Source of the DNA: Bacteroidetes bacterium HLUCCA01
GTDB lineage: Bacteria; Bacteroidota; Rhodothermia; Balneolales; HLUCCA01
NCBI GenBank assembly: GCA_001314545.1
Contig: LIHN01000018.1
Coordinates: 1-64,000 of the forward strand
Reading direction: 5' to 3'
Length of the DNA stretch: 64,000 bases
The notes under the pieces were generated by a model. The model saw nothing but the letters and a program-made list of their open reading frames with translations. It was not told where the DNA came from and made no database searches. Below, piece after piece: positions 27,093 through 37,400 of the stretch; position 1 is the stretch's first letter; every line of letters begins with the position of its first letter. A program made the position numbers and the translations under genes.

Positions 27093-27252
27093 TTGATTAA
27101 TAAAGGCCCCGGGCCGTTAGAAAGTGCTAACCCGCCGGCCGGATTCATCAAATTTGTGCCTGTAGAGGTAACGCGGCGATGTACCCGACCATTGCCCGGG
27201 TCGGCCCGAAAGGCGATTGGTCCCGGGGAGGACGTACGGTAAGCCCCGGGTC

Positions 27253-30200
27253 TTACCGGATCAGTGTCATTTTCCGGGTGAAACTACCCTCGGGGGTGAT
27301 CATCCTATATATATAGATGCCGCTGGCAACCTGACCGGCATTCCAGCTGACCTCGTAGAACCCGGCCTGGCGAAATTCATCCAGCAGCACGGCCAGTCGC
27401 CGACCGGTGATATCAAAGACTTCCAACCGCACGCGACCGTCGGCGGCCAGTGCGAAGGGCACGGTGGTGGTCGGGTTGAAGGGATTGGGATAATTTTGCT
27501 GCAACCCGAACCCGGCGGGAATATCCGATGGCGGATTGGTCGGGGTGATGGTGATTATGAACCGGGCACGGGACGGGTTGGATTTCATGAGGGCGGGTCC
27601 GTCGGTGCGGTCTGCGATGGGGGCTTTGGGATAGGTCATAACCCAAAGGGAATCGGTGCCGGACGCCGATTGCTTGCGCAGGGTACCGCTGGTGGTCAGG
27701 GAAAGGCTGATACCGGCTTCCAGCGCGCTGCGATCGTACACCTCGCCGGTCTGACGGTCTTCCAGTTCGATGACCCAGTCTTCCGGAAGGTTCTGAAACC
27801 GGTTCAGGGCAAGCTCGACCGAACCGCTGAAGCCCTGTCCCTGAACGGTGGCATCCAGATCCATGGGGAGTTCCAGGGTTCGCGCGAAGCGATCCGGCAG
27901 GTTGTTGATGGCCAGGCGGTCGCCATCGGGATTCACGGAGAACAGGGTGATGTAGGTATCCGACAAGGACTCCAGGCGGTACGCGTCCAGCGGATCGATC
28001 CCGGTGCGGGCCTGGTCGGTGAACATGAACAGAGCCCGGCTGCTCAGCGAATCGGTGGTGGTCACCTGAAATTCAATTTCGGGGTGCGCGGGACGGCGGT
28101 AGAACGTTCCGGAAGTGGTGGTCGACCGGGCGGAGGTGTTCACCTGCAATTCGGGGTTATCAGCTGTGGCTTTGACCCAGAAGCCCTGGAAGGGTTTGAT
28201 GTAGCCGTTCCCCCATCCTGCTACCCCGTTCCATTCCAGGAAATCGCCGTTGCCGCCGTTGGCCTGCTGGTCCCACACGTAGATGGTCGGACTGATATTG
28301 GTTTTGGTCCATCCGGAGGCGTCGTTCCAGAAAATGGTTGACAGGTAAGGGTTGCCCACCAGGTTCCAGCCCTCATCGCCGGTGGCCGTATAGGTGACGG
28401 GCAGGCTGACATCGCCGGCGTTTTCCTGACCGATGACTTCCAGGGTGACGGCCGACTGATTATACCGGCTGTCGGTTGGGACGTCGCCGAAGACGTAGGT
28501 AAACAGACCGCGACCGGGGGTCAGGTCGTCGGTGGCGTTGTCCGGGGCCCGCCAGCGCTGGTTATCGGTGCCCTCAAAGGTTTCATCGTACCAGAGCACA
28601 CTGGGGATAAGGCTGGAGGAAACGCCGAGATCGCTTCCGGTGAATCCCTGGGTGGTGAGTTCGGAGAACAGGTTGGCGTAATCGGTATTGATGGGCGAGG
28701 AAAGCAGTCGCCAGCCGCCGGGTGTGCCGGAAGGCGGGACCCAGAGTTGTCGCAGAGCGCGCAGCAGTCCGCCGTTGTAGGCGATGTTCTCCGCCACGAA
28801 GGCCTGATCGGAGCTGACTGTGAGGTTGCCGCTGGTGAGGGTAGCGGTGCCGGTTACCTGCAGATTGTTGGTGAGGGTGACGCCCGCGGCGTTGCTGACC
28901 TGCAGATTCAGCACCGAAGCCGGGAGTCCGCTGCCGGTTATCTGGGCTGCCGCACCGTTGTAGCGGTAGGTGGCATCGGCGCTGAAGCTCCGGGATGCAG
29001 TGCGGATATTGCCGTTGGGGGTATTGGCCGCGATGCCATCTGGCGAGCCGATGCCCAGGGTTCCGCCCTCTTCAAGGGTGAAGGACCCGTCGCCGAGGAT
29101 AATCCGGGCGCCGGTGAGCAGGATGCCGGACCCGTCGCCGGTGTCGGTGACGGTGATGGTGCCGCCGGCGTTCAGGGTGACGTTGGCGGTGAGGGTTACT
29201 TCGTGGTCGGTTCCGGCGTTACCGCCGATGATCACGGTGCTGGTCGGACCGGGCGCTTCGCTGTGGGCCGGACCGTCGTGCCCGGTGACCGACCAGGTGG
29301 GGGCGTCCTCGTAGTTGCCGGAAGTCCGGCTATAATAAATGACGGTTCCGTCAAGGCGACCTACCGTGTAGTAGCCATTTTCCAGATCGTCTGCGTTTAC
29401 AGCGAACTGCACCCGGTTGACGGCGCTGAACGAAGCCGTTGCCGTGATCACCTGTACGCCGGCCGTCGCGAAGTCGCCATCGGTGGGATGATAGAGCAGC
29501 ACGAAGGTATCGTTCGGGTCGGGAACCGGCAGGTTGTAGTCGGTGAAATCAAAGTACACGGCCAGGGTGCCGCCGGTAGTGACAACCGATTTTTCCAGGT
29601 ACCACACACGGTTCCAGCGTTCATAGCTGGACTCCCCGATGGCCAGGGTCGATGCGGCCAGTCCGGTGAGGTTGTTGTGTGCGGCCATGAGGTAGCGCTG
29701 GCTTGCTGTCAGGAAGGTGAAGGCGCCGGTGGCGTTGAAACCGAGTCCGCCGGAGGTGAAGACGGTCTGATTGACCAGATCGGTGGAGGTGATACGACCG
29801 ATGCCGCTGAGCTGGTGGTAGAAATCGGGGTCGGGCGGGGTGAAATAGGTGATATTGGCATCGATGCCCACACCCCATCGCGCGGACAGGTAGTTCTGCA
29901 GGAGGATGAATTCGGTGGTGTTGAGCACACGGTCGTGCATGACGACCTCGCCTATCCGACCCCGGAAATAGTCGGTGGTGCGGAACCGGCCCAGCGCGGC
30001 GCCGTTCATGCTGGTGAGGGACTGGGCCGTGCCACCCGAACCGATTTGGGTTCCGTTGCGCCAGAAACGTCGGGATGGGGTGGGAATGGCGGTGTTCAGA
30101 TTGAAGGTGTGGAGCTCCCCGTCAATGCTGGTGGTGAAGGCGGGTACGGTGGCGGTGTAGTTATTGCCCCAATGGTGATGTTCGAAGGTGGTGTTGCCGT

Positions 30201-33200
30201 TCCAGAACAGGTGCAGGTTTTGATTGGCGCCTGAAGTGGCACCGCCGAAGTAGATGTTTCGACCAGTGAGCTGTTCGGAGCGGTCGACCATAAAGGTGAG
30301 GGTGTAATCGGTGCCGGTCAGCCAGGTTCCGTCAAAGGGCAGGAATTCGGCATTGTCAAAAATCAGGGATGGTCGACCTCCGAAGGCACCGGTGTTGCTG
30401 CGTACCGGTCGGCGCGCGGCATCCGCCTGTTCGGCATGACGGGCGTTGGGCGACTTATCGCGCAGCACGGCTACGGGGTCGCCGAAGGCGGCGGGGGTAG
30501 TGGCAGCCGCATCGCTGAAGGCATAGCTGTCATCGGCCACATCGAACCAGACCTGCAGGTCATCGTTGGCCAGTCCGGCCGGGTAGTAACGCAGGATATC
30601 GAAATCGACAAAGGTGACGGTGGCGGTGGCCGTTACCGGGTTGCCGTTCAGGGTGGCCGAAACGGTTGCGCTGCCGGGGGAAGCCGGCGCGGTAATCGGT
30701 ATCGTATAGGTGCCGTTGTTCAGATCGGTCACGGTGCCCAGCGTGCCGGAGGTGGTTGAAAATACGACGGTTTGTCCGCCGGAACCGACCAGGTTGCCGT
30801 TGGCATCGCGAACTTCCAGCACAATGGTCGACTGGGCGGTGCCGTTGGCGGTGATCTGATCGGGAACGGCCTGAAGGGTGGATTCGGCCAGGTCAGCCGG
30901 ACCGGCGGTGTAGTCGAATTCCAGGGTGGTGCCGGTCGGACTGCCGTTGACTGCAGCGGTCAGGGTGGCGGTTCCGATCTGGGTGGGCGCGGTCAGCGTG
31001 GCGGTGTAGGTTCCATCGCCGTTGTCGGTCACGGCGCTGAGGCTGCCGGAGGTGATGCTCAGGGTGACGACGGCCCCACCGGTGGTCAGATTGGCGCCGA
31101 AGGTATCGCGGAGCTGGACGGTCACGGTGGACTGATCGGTGCCGTTGGCAACCAGGGAGGTGGTGGTGGCGCTGAGCAGGGTCTCGGCCGGATCGGGCGC
31201 GCCGGACTGAAACGTAACCGTGGCCTGACTGGTAATCGGGTCGCCGTTGATGGTACCGGTGATGGTGGCCGTACCGGCCGAGTTGGCGGAGGTGAGTACG
31301 GCGGTGTAGGTACCGTCGCCGTTATCACTGACCGCACTCAGGGTGCCGGAGGTGGTCGACAGGGTGACCGCATCCCCTCCCACTGTGCGATTCGCGCCGT
31401 TTGCAAAGCGGGCCTGTACGGTGATCTGGGAGGTGGAGGCGCCGTCGGCTTCAATGACGGTGGGCTGGGCAGCAATCGTGGTTTCGGCGGGGTCGGCCTC
31501 GGCGGTCGACAGGAAAAAGCCCAGGGTGAGGTAACCGTCCTGCAGGTCGTCGGAGTCGATGGTGAAAGAGACGATATTCCCGGAGACGCTGGCGGCGCTG
31601 CTGAGTACCTGGTTGTCTTCAAAGATGCTGAAATCATCCTGCGAGGCGTTGAAAAGCAGGCCGTATTGACCGGTACTGACGCCGGGGGTGACATCCAGTA
31701 CGTCAAGGTCGAAGGAAATGGTAACCTCACCCCCGCTGCCCGGCTGGGTGATGTCTGCGTACCAGACGCGGTTGGGGCGCTCATACAGGGCGGTTGCGGT
31801 GAACAGGGTCTGGGCGTGGAGTCCGGTGGCGTTGTTGTGGGCACTGAGCAGGAAATGGCCGTCGGTACTCAGAAATTCGGCGGTTGTAGACTGCAGTCCG
31901 AGTCCGCCGGAGGTGAAGGCGGTGCTGAGAACGTGGTCTGTGGAGGTGGTTCGACCAATACCTGCCAGCTGATGGGTAAACGGGTTTGATCCGTTGTAAT
32001 AGTCGGAGGCGGGCGCGAGTGTTGTGCCCCATTTGGCGGCGGCGTAGTTCTCCAGGATGAGTCGCTCGGTGGTGTTGAGCAGCCGGTCATACATGTAGGT
32101 TTCCCCGAAGCGACCCCGGAAAAACTCGGCGTTCTGATAGGCTCCCAGGCTGGCACCTTCCATGGAGATGAGGGTGGCATTGGTGCCGCCGGTTCCCAGC
32201 AGGGCCCCGTTTCGCCAGGCCGAGCGGGCGTTGGATCCCAACGAGGTATTCAGGTTGAAAGTGTGGATTTCGCCGGCCAGATCGGGGGTGTAAGCGGGTA
32301 CCGTTACGTCAAAATTGTTGTTCCAATGATGAAATTCCAGGGTTGTGCTGTTGGCCCAGAACAGGTGCAGGTTGGTATTCTCCCCTCCTCCGGTTCCGCC
32401 AAAGTAGATATTTCTTCCGCCGGAATCGGTTGACCGGTCTACGAAGAAACCGAGCGTATATTCCGTTCCGGCCAGCCAGGTTCCGTCAAAGGGAAGAAAC
32501 TCAGCGTTGTTGAAAATCAACGAGGGCCGAGCGCCGAAGGCACCGGTGAGACTGAGTTCGGGACGGAGTGCGGAGGTGGGCTGGATGGCGTGCCGGCCCG
32601 CGGGCGACTTATCATTGAGTCGGGCGATGGTCTGCCCGTTGGTGGCCTGGGCTGTCCCGGAGGGATTTGAAAAACGGGTCTGAGGGTCGGCTGCATCGAA
32701 CCAGATCTGCAGGTTGGTATTATCGAGGCCGCCGGGATAGTAGTCCAGCACCAGGGGCTGCGGTACGGTAAAGCTGGCACCTCCGAAAAACTTGTAGTGG
32801 TTGGTACTGATCTGTCCGTTGGTGGTATTGTTTTCCTGGATGCGCAGGTTTTGTATCCAAAGGGTGTACTGGGTGTTGTCCTGGATGGTAAAAACGGCGG
32901 GATTGAACTCGATTTCAACGGTATTGGCGTTGATGAGGCTGGCTGTGGCGGGGGTTTCTCCGCTGCCGAGAACCTGGTAGTTGGCAGCTCGTTCAGCGGC
33001 GTTGGTTCCGGTTCCGGGGATCAGGGAGATGGGGTTGCCCTCGAATTCCGTGTTGAAAAATATGCGCAGACGGTTGGCTGTGACGACCTCGATGGAGACT
33101 ACATAGGGACGATTTACGTCGATTTCAGGTTCACCGGTGACCGTCCCGATGACGTTGAGGGTGGTTTCATTGACGTGGTTATAGTCGCCGGTGGGATCAA

Positions 33201-34275
33201 CAGTCATGTTGTTGGCTACGGTGACGTCAATGTCGGCGGTTACCGTAGTAGCATCGTCGATGACCAGGTTGTGGAAGGTTACGTCCTGGTTGGAGTTGGA
33301 CGACAGATTAACATCACCGCTGAGGGTGACGGTGCTGCTTCCGGCGTCAAAATCGCTGCCCCCATTCAGGGCCACATCGCCCTGGAAAAGAATCTGGCCA
33401 TCCCCGGCTGAGAAATCCCCGCCCCCTGTGAAGGTGGATGACCCATAGACGTTGAATGAGCCCTGATTCAGGAAGAATTCCGATCCGCCGGTCTGGATGA
33501 AATTACCGCCAACAACGGGCGGGCCCGGCGAGCCTACATTCACGGTACCGGTCTGGATTTCCAGCAGGGCGCTGGAGGTGTGGGTAAAGTTACCCAGGAT
33601 GGTGAAGGTGCCGTCATCCACCAGAATATCACCATCGTTCACAGAGGCGTTGGTCAGCGTGGCCGAACCGCTCTGTACGTTCAGGGTACCGTTGTTGTTG
33701 ATATTGATGGTGGCGGCGGTAAGGTCGGCGGTGTGCAGATTGATCTGGCCGTTGAGGCTGAGGGTTCCGCCGATGGTGACGGTTGCAAAACGGGCGTCAA
33801 AGGTTTTATTGTTGGCGACCGACAGGTTTCCGTCTACCGTGAGCGTACCGGGTGAGCCTCCGTCGGTTACGTTCAGGTCATTGCCCAAATCCATATTTCC
33901 ACCCACATCCAGGGAGAAGTCGGTTCCTACGATATTGGCGGAGTTGCCGGTGTTGAGGTTCCCGTTTACTGTGAGGGTTACGCCGGCGCCGATGGTCAGG
34001 GTCTGGTTGTTCGAACTCATGCTCAGGCTGCCGATGGTGGTGCTGGCATTGAGAACCGGTTCATCGCGGTTATTGTTGATGAAATTGATGTTCACCGCGG
34101 TGGATGGCCCCGGCACACCATTCGACCAGTTGGCCGGATTGAACCAGTTGGTGTCGGCGTTGCCGTTCCAGGTGGTAGACTGTGCCATTAGCGGAATGAA
34201 TGGTACCACGAGTACCACCAGGCTCAGCAATATCCTCCGGATGGATTTTTGATATGACGGGAATGGGGACAGCAT
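27253..34275 (-). CDS. Giant T9SS-sorted adhesin with lectin-like and Ig-like repeats
   Basis: A 2340-residue surface protein. The signal peptide is at 1-31 (IPLMA before Gln). The opening motif WNGNADTNWFNPANWSNGVP is typical of Bacteroidota adhesins and leads into a beta-solenoid-like region (about 50-380). A concanavalin/LamG-like module with a trailing domain fills about 505-922. Three bacterial Ig-like (Big-1/invasin) repeats of about 101 residues follow (922-1225). A second copy of the lectin-like module spans about 1225-1642. The C-terminal 700 residues match those of the neighbouring giant protein and end in the T9SS tail (NYPNPFNPTT near 2264, ending MTLIR). It is likely an adhesin exported by T9SS; the ligand is unknown. 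Confidence 0.85.
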   Translation of the reverse strand: MLSPFPSYQKSIRRILLSLVVLVVPFIPLMAQSTTWNGNADTNWFNPANWSNGVPGPSTAVNINFINNNRDEPVLNASTTIGSLSMSSNNQTLTIGAGVTLTVNGNLNTGNSANIVGTDFSLDVGGNMDLGNDLNVTDGGSPGTLTVDGNLSVANNKTFDARFATVTIGGTLSLNGQINLHTADLTAATININNNGTLNVQSGSATLTNASVNDGDILVDDGTFTILGNFTHTSSALLEIQTGTVNVGSPGPPVVGGNFIQTGGSEFFLNQGSFNVYGSSTFTGGGDFSAGDGQILFQGDVALNGGSDFDAGSSTVTLSGDVNLSSNSNQDVTFHNLVIDDATTVTADIDVTVANNMTVDPTGDYNHVNETTLNVIGTVTGEPEIDVNRPYVVSIEVVTANRLRIFFNTEFEGNPISLIPGTGTNAAERAANYQVLGSGETPATASLINANTVEIEFNPAVFTIQDNTQYTLWIQNLRIQENNTTNGQISTNHYKFFGGASFTVPQPLVLDYYPGGLDNTNLQIWFDAADPQTRFSNPSGTAQATNGQTIARLNDKSPAGRHAIQPTSALRPELSLTGAFGARPSLIFNNAEFLPFDGTWLAGTEYTLGFFVDRSTDSGGRNIYFGGTGGGENTNLHLFWANSTTLEFHHWNNNFDVTVPAYTPDLAGEIHTFNLNTSLGSNARSAWRNGALLGTGGTNATLISMEGASLGAYQNAEFFRGRFGETYMYDRLLNTTERLILENYAAAKWGTTLAPASDYYNGSNPFTHQLAGIGRTTSTDHVLSTAFTSGGLGLQSTTAEFLSTDGHFLLSAHNNATGLHAQTLFTATALYERPNRVWYADITQPGSGGEVTISFDLDVLDVTPGVSTGQYGLLFNASQDDFSIFEDNQVLSSAASVSGNIVSFTIDSDDLQDGYLTLGFFLSTAEADPAETTIAAQPTVIEADGASTSQITVQARFANGANRTVGGDAVTLSTTSGTLSAVSDNGDGTYTAVLTSANSAGTATITGTINGDPITSQATVTFQSGAPDPAETLLSATTTSLVANGTDQSTVTVQLRDTFGANLTTGGAVVTLSITSGSLSAVTDNGDGTYTATLTAPTQIGTATLTAAVNGSPTGTTLEFDYTAGPADLAESTLQAVPDQITANGTAQSTIVLEVRDANGNLVGSGGQTVVFSTTSGTLGTVTDLNNGTYTIPITAPASPGSATVSATLNGNPVTATATVTFVDFDILRYYPAGLANDDLQVWFDVADDSYAFSDAAATTPAAFGDPVAVLRDKSPNARHAEQADAARRPVRSNTGAFGGRPSLIFDNAEFLPFDGTWLTGTDYTLTFMVDRSEQLTGRNIYFGGATSGANQNLHLFWNGNTTFEHHHWGNNYTATVPAFTTSIDGELHTFNLNTAIPTPSRRFWRNGTQIGSGGTAQSLTSMNGAALGRFRTTDYFRGRIGEVVMHDRVLNTTEFILLQNYLSARWGVGIDANITYFTPPDPDFYHQLSGIGRITSTDLVNQTVFTSGGLGFNATGAFTFLTASQRYLMAAHNNLTGLAASTLAIGESSYERWNRVWYLEKSVVTTGGTLAVYFDFTDYNLPVPDPNDTFVLLYHPTDGDFATAGVQVITATASFSAVNRVQFAVNADDLENGYYTVGRLDGTVIYYSRTSGNYEDAPTWSVTGHDGPAHSEAPGPTSTVIIGGNAGTDHEVTLTANVTLNAGGTITVTDTGDGSGILLTGARIILGDGSFTLEEGGTLGIGSPDGIAANTPNGNIRTASRSFSADATYRYNGAAAQITGSGLPASVLNLQVSNAAGVTLTNNLQVTGTATLTSGNLTVSSDQAFVAENIAYNGGLLRALRQLWVPPSGTPGGWRLLSSPINTDYANLFSELTTQGFTGSDLGVSSSLIPSVLWYDETFEGTDNQRWRAPDNATDDLTPGRGLFTYVFGDVPTDSRYNQSAVTLEVIGQENAGDVSLPVTYTATGDEGWNLVGNPYLSTIFWNDASGWTKTNISPTIYVWDQQANGGNGDFLEWNGVAGWGNGYIKPFQGFWVKATADNPELQVNTSARSTTTSGTFYRRPAHPEIEFQVTTTDSLSSRALFMFTDQARTGIDPLDAYRLESLSDTYITLFSVNPDGDRLAINNLPDRFARTLELPMDLDATVQGQGFSGSVELALNRFQNLPEDWVIELEDRQTGEVYDRSALEAGISLSLTTSGTLRKQSASGTDSLWVMTYPKAPIADRTDGPALMKSNPSRARFIITITPTNPPSDIPAGFGLQQNYPNPFNPTTTVPFALAADGRVRLEVFDITGRRLAVLLDEFRQAGFYEVSWNAGQVASGIYIYRMITPEGSFTRKMTLIR
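29349..32760 (-). repeat. Duplicated lectin-like module inside the giant adhesin
   Basis: Two copies of a module of about 417 codons (32760-31509 and 30600-29349) flank the Ig-like repeats. Both have DYYPGGL/RYYPAGL at the start, then RPSLIF, NAEFLPFDGTWL, GRNIYFGG and HQL.GIGR..STD in the same order. They are diverged in the DNA but clearly derive from one internal duplication. Confidence 0.85.
30600..31509 (-). repeat. Three tandem Ig-like (Big-1) repeats
   Basis: Three units of about 101 codons each begin with D(P/L)AE(T/S) and share ANGT.QSTI.V, the strand TTSGTL..V.D.(N)NGTYT and a final A.V.F strand. This is the invasin/intimin Big-1 pattern, used to project binding domains from the surface. 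Confidence 0.85.
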
Positions 34276-34354
34276 GCTCTTTGTGGGTGTTATCCAAAAT
34301 ACCTACAAAACTGCTGGCAAGTAGGTTAAAGTATTCCATAACTGGCCGGAATCC

Positions 34355-34372
34355 GACTAAAATAGATTAGTC
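34355..34372. promoter_or_regulatory. Palindrome GACTAA-N6-TTAGTC upstream of the giant adhesin
   Basis: Perfect 6-bp arms (34355-34360, 34367-34372) lie 80 bp before the adhesin start. The sequence around the left arm, AATCCGACTAAAAT, matches AATCGGACTAATAT before the paralogous adhesin gene, so it is probably a conserved regulatory site. On the plus strand a T-run follows, but no gene there would need a terminator. Confidence 0.45.
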
Positions 34373-34460
34373 TTTTTTAACACTCTGACTTTAGTTGAAT
34401 CAGACAGGGAAGCGATTCAACAGGCTGCGGAGGGCGTACGAAAGGCCCCGGCACTAGTAC

Positions 34461-37400
34461 TTACCGGATCAGCGTCACTTTTTGCGTGAAGCTGCCTTCG
34501 AGGGTGGTCATGCGAATCAGATAAATCCCGCTGGCCAGTCCCGCAGCGTCGAAACGCACGTCATACCGTCCCGCCTGCAGGTAGTCATTGACCAGGGATT
34601 GCACCAGCCGACCGGTTACATCGAAGACCTGCAGCTGCACCGGTCCGTCTTCGGCGATGGCGTACGGTATGTTCGTGGTGGGATTAAAGGGATTGGGGTA
34701 ATTGGGGGAAAGGGCGAATTCGGCCGGGATTTCCTCGGAGGCCTCATTGGGAGTAATGCGAAGGGTGAAGCGGGCCGTTTCGGGGTTGGATTTGAGCAGA
34801 ACGGGACGGATTTCAGGTTGAACCGTGTCTTCAGGCCCGGTCCGGACTACGGCCTTGCTGAGTTGTCCGGCGGTTTCGGTCAGGTTGAAGGAAAATCCAT
34901 CGGCTGAAGCGGACAGAACCCGGGTGTCACCAGACTGATTATCGATGATTTCGAGGTCCCAGTGGAGCGGAATCCGGGTTCGGGCGCCCAGGCGAACCTC
35001 TACCCTGCCTTCCAGCGGTGCGTTGTTTTCCATTCCGTCGATGTTCAGGGGAATTTCCAGGGTACGGGCAAAGCGATTGGGCAGGTTGTTGATGGCGAGG
35101 CGCTCACCGTCGCGACTGACGGTGTATACATCCAGGTAGGTGCCGGCCAGCGACTGCAGCCGGTAGGCATCGTGAGCATCCAAGTCCGAGCGACCTTCAT
35201 CGGTGAACATGAGGAAGGTTCGTGCGTGCAGGTCTGAGGTTTCAAAAACCAGCTCGATTTCATCGTGGTTGGTCAACTGCCGGTAGAAGGTGGTCTGACC
35301 ACCCGTGGTTTTGGCATTTTGGTTGACGCTGAGTACTGGACTGGCGGCTTCGGCTTTGACCCAGAAGGCCTGGAAGGGCATAATGATACCGCTGCCGGTG
35401 GTATTATCCTGGTTGAGCGGATCGTTCAGGGTGCCGGTAGTACCGTTCCAGAAACGGAATTGGCCGGTGTTTTCATCCCAGACGTAGATGGTATTACCCA
35501 TATTGGTTTTGGTCCAGCCGGAGGCTTCATCCCAGTCGATGGCGGCCAGGAAGGGGTTGCCCACCAGGTTCCAGCCGTCGTCGCCGGTTGGGGTGTAGTT
35601 AACCGGGAGGGATACCGTTCCGGAGCTGCCCTCGTTTTGCTGTCCGGTCACTTCAAGCTGGGGACTGGACTGGTTGTAGCGCTGATCGCCGGTGATATTG
35701 CCGAAGATGTAGGTGAAGTAGCCTCTTCCGGAACTGATGGTATTGGCGGCATCGGCGAGGGTTCGCCAGCGCTGATTGTCGGTTCCTTCGATGGTTTCAT
35801 TGTACCAGAGTACGCTGGGCATGAGCGTGGCGTAGGTGGTATCCAGGGCAGTATCATTGAAGGTGTTGCCCAGGCTGGATCCGGTAAATCCCTGGGTAGT
35901 GATTCCGCTGAGGAAGTTGGCGTAGGTGGTGTTGATGGGACTGGAAAGCAATCGCCATCCCCCTGGCGTCACACCGTCTTGCGGTACGGTGATGGAGCGA
36001 AGGGCGCGGAACTGGCCGCCATTGTAGGTGGGATTGTCGGCCACCAGGCTTCGGTCGGAGCTGATGATGAAATCGCCCGCATCCAGCGTCAGCGTACCAT
36101 CTACAGCGGTATTGGCGGTGAGCGTCACCCCATTGGCGTTGTTGACGATGAGATTGTTCACCGAAACGGGCAGTCCGTCACCGGTATTTTGGGCTGCGTT
36201 GCCGTTGTAGGTATAGTTGGCTCCGATAGAGAACGTTCGGGTGGTGGTTTGCACGTTGCCGGATGCGCTGCCGGCAGTAATTCCATCCGCTGACCCGATG
36301 GAGATACTGCCTCCGCTTTGCAGGTCGAAGGCGCCGTCGCCGGTGATAATTTTATCCGAGGTAACAAGAGTGCCGCCATTGGCAACGGCCAGGGTTCCGG
36401 TGGCGTTGACGGTCACGGACTGCAGCGGGGCGAGGGCGACATTGGAAGCCACCGAAATCGTGTTGTTATTACCGATGACAACCTGGTCGCCGGACTGTCC
36501 GGGAATACGGGTGGCGGGGGTTCCGGTGTGCGAGCCGGTTGCCCAGCTGGAGGTTACATCCCAGTTACCGTTTGCGGCGCTGTAGAAAATAGGCGGACTG
36601 GCGTCCACGAAAAGCTTACGGTGGGGACTGCTGACCGAATTATTATCGGTGCTTGTCAGGTTTTGCACCCACAGGTAGTAATTTTTGTCTTCCTGGATGG
36701 TTCCCTGGAGCTGGATGATCACCGCGGCGGGGTCAGAGCCGTCCTGCACGGCGGAGGTTATGCCGGTTATATCGGTGGATCCGGCGTCAGTGAATGCGCC
36801 TGACAGCAGATCGCGCACCTTGTAGTTACCAATGGTTTCCAGCGGACCGGTATTCATAGCCTTACTGAAAACAGCTTTGATGGAAGACGCGCTGAGCACT
36901 TCGATGGAGAGCATATAAGGGGCAGGACCGAGAATCTGGGGGTCACCTGTAACATCCCCCACTACGTTCAGGGTGGTATTATTTTCGTTCTCATAGTTGG
37001 CATCGGGGTCTACCTCCATATTATTCAGTACCGTAACGTTCTGGAATGAGGTCACATCCGAATTTTCATCAATTTCAAGGTTATAGAACTCGATATCCGA
37101 GTTTGATCCGGTTACCGTCTGCGAGCCGTCACCGCTGAAAATAAACGTACTTTCATCCGGATTGAAGGTTCCGGAATTGTCGAACGTTCCGCCCTCAAAA
37201 ATAATCGTGCTGGTCCCGGCGTCCAATGTACCGCCTGACTGAGCCAGGGTTACGTCGCCGGAAAGGGTTACCGTTCCGCTGCCGGCGTCCAGGGTTCCGG
37301 AGTTCTGGAAAGTTGCATCGCCGCTCATGGTCAGGCTGCCACTGCCCACGCTCACGCTTCCTGAGTTCTGGAAGGTTCCGTTGCCTCCAACAAACATACT

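Noticed and set aside
28747-30234. A 495-codon open frame antisense to the giant adhesin
   Set aside because: Its sequence is Gly/Val/Ala-rich low complexity caused by codon bias of the Thr/Ser/Gly-rich adhesin on the other strand; no signal, motif or start context supports it. The same applies to the long plus-strand frames at 742-1641, 2173-2973, 30772-31989 and 35265-36293.
34355-34378. Terminator on the plus strand (palindrome plus T-run)
   Set aside because: No plus-strand gene ends there; the palindrome matches the conserved upstream motif of the paralogous adhesin, so a regulatory role is more likely.
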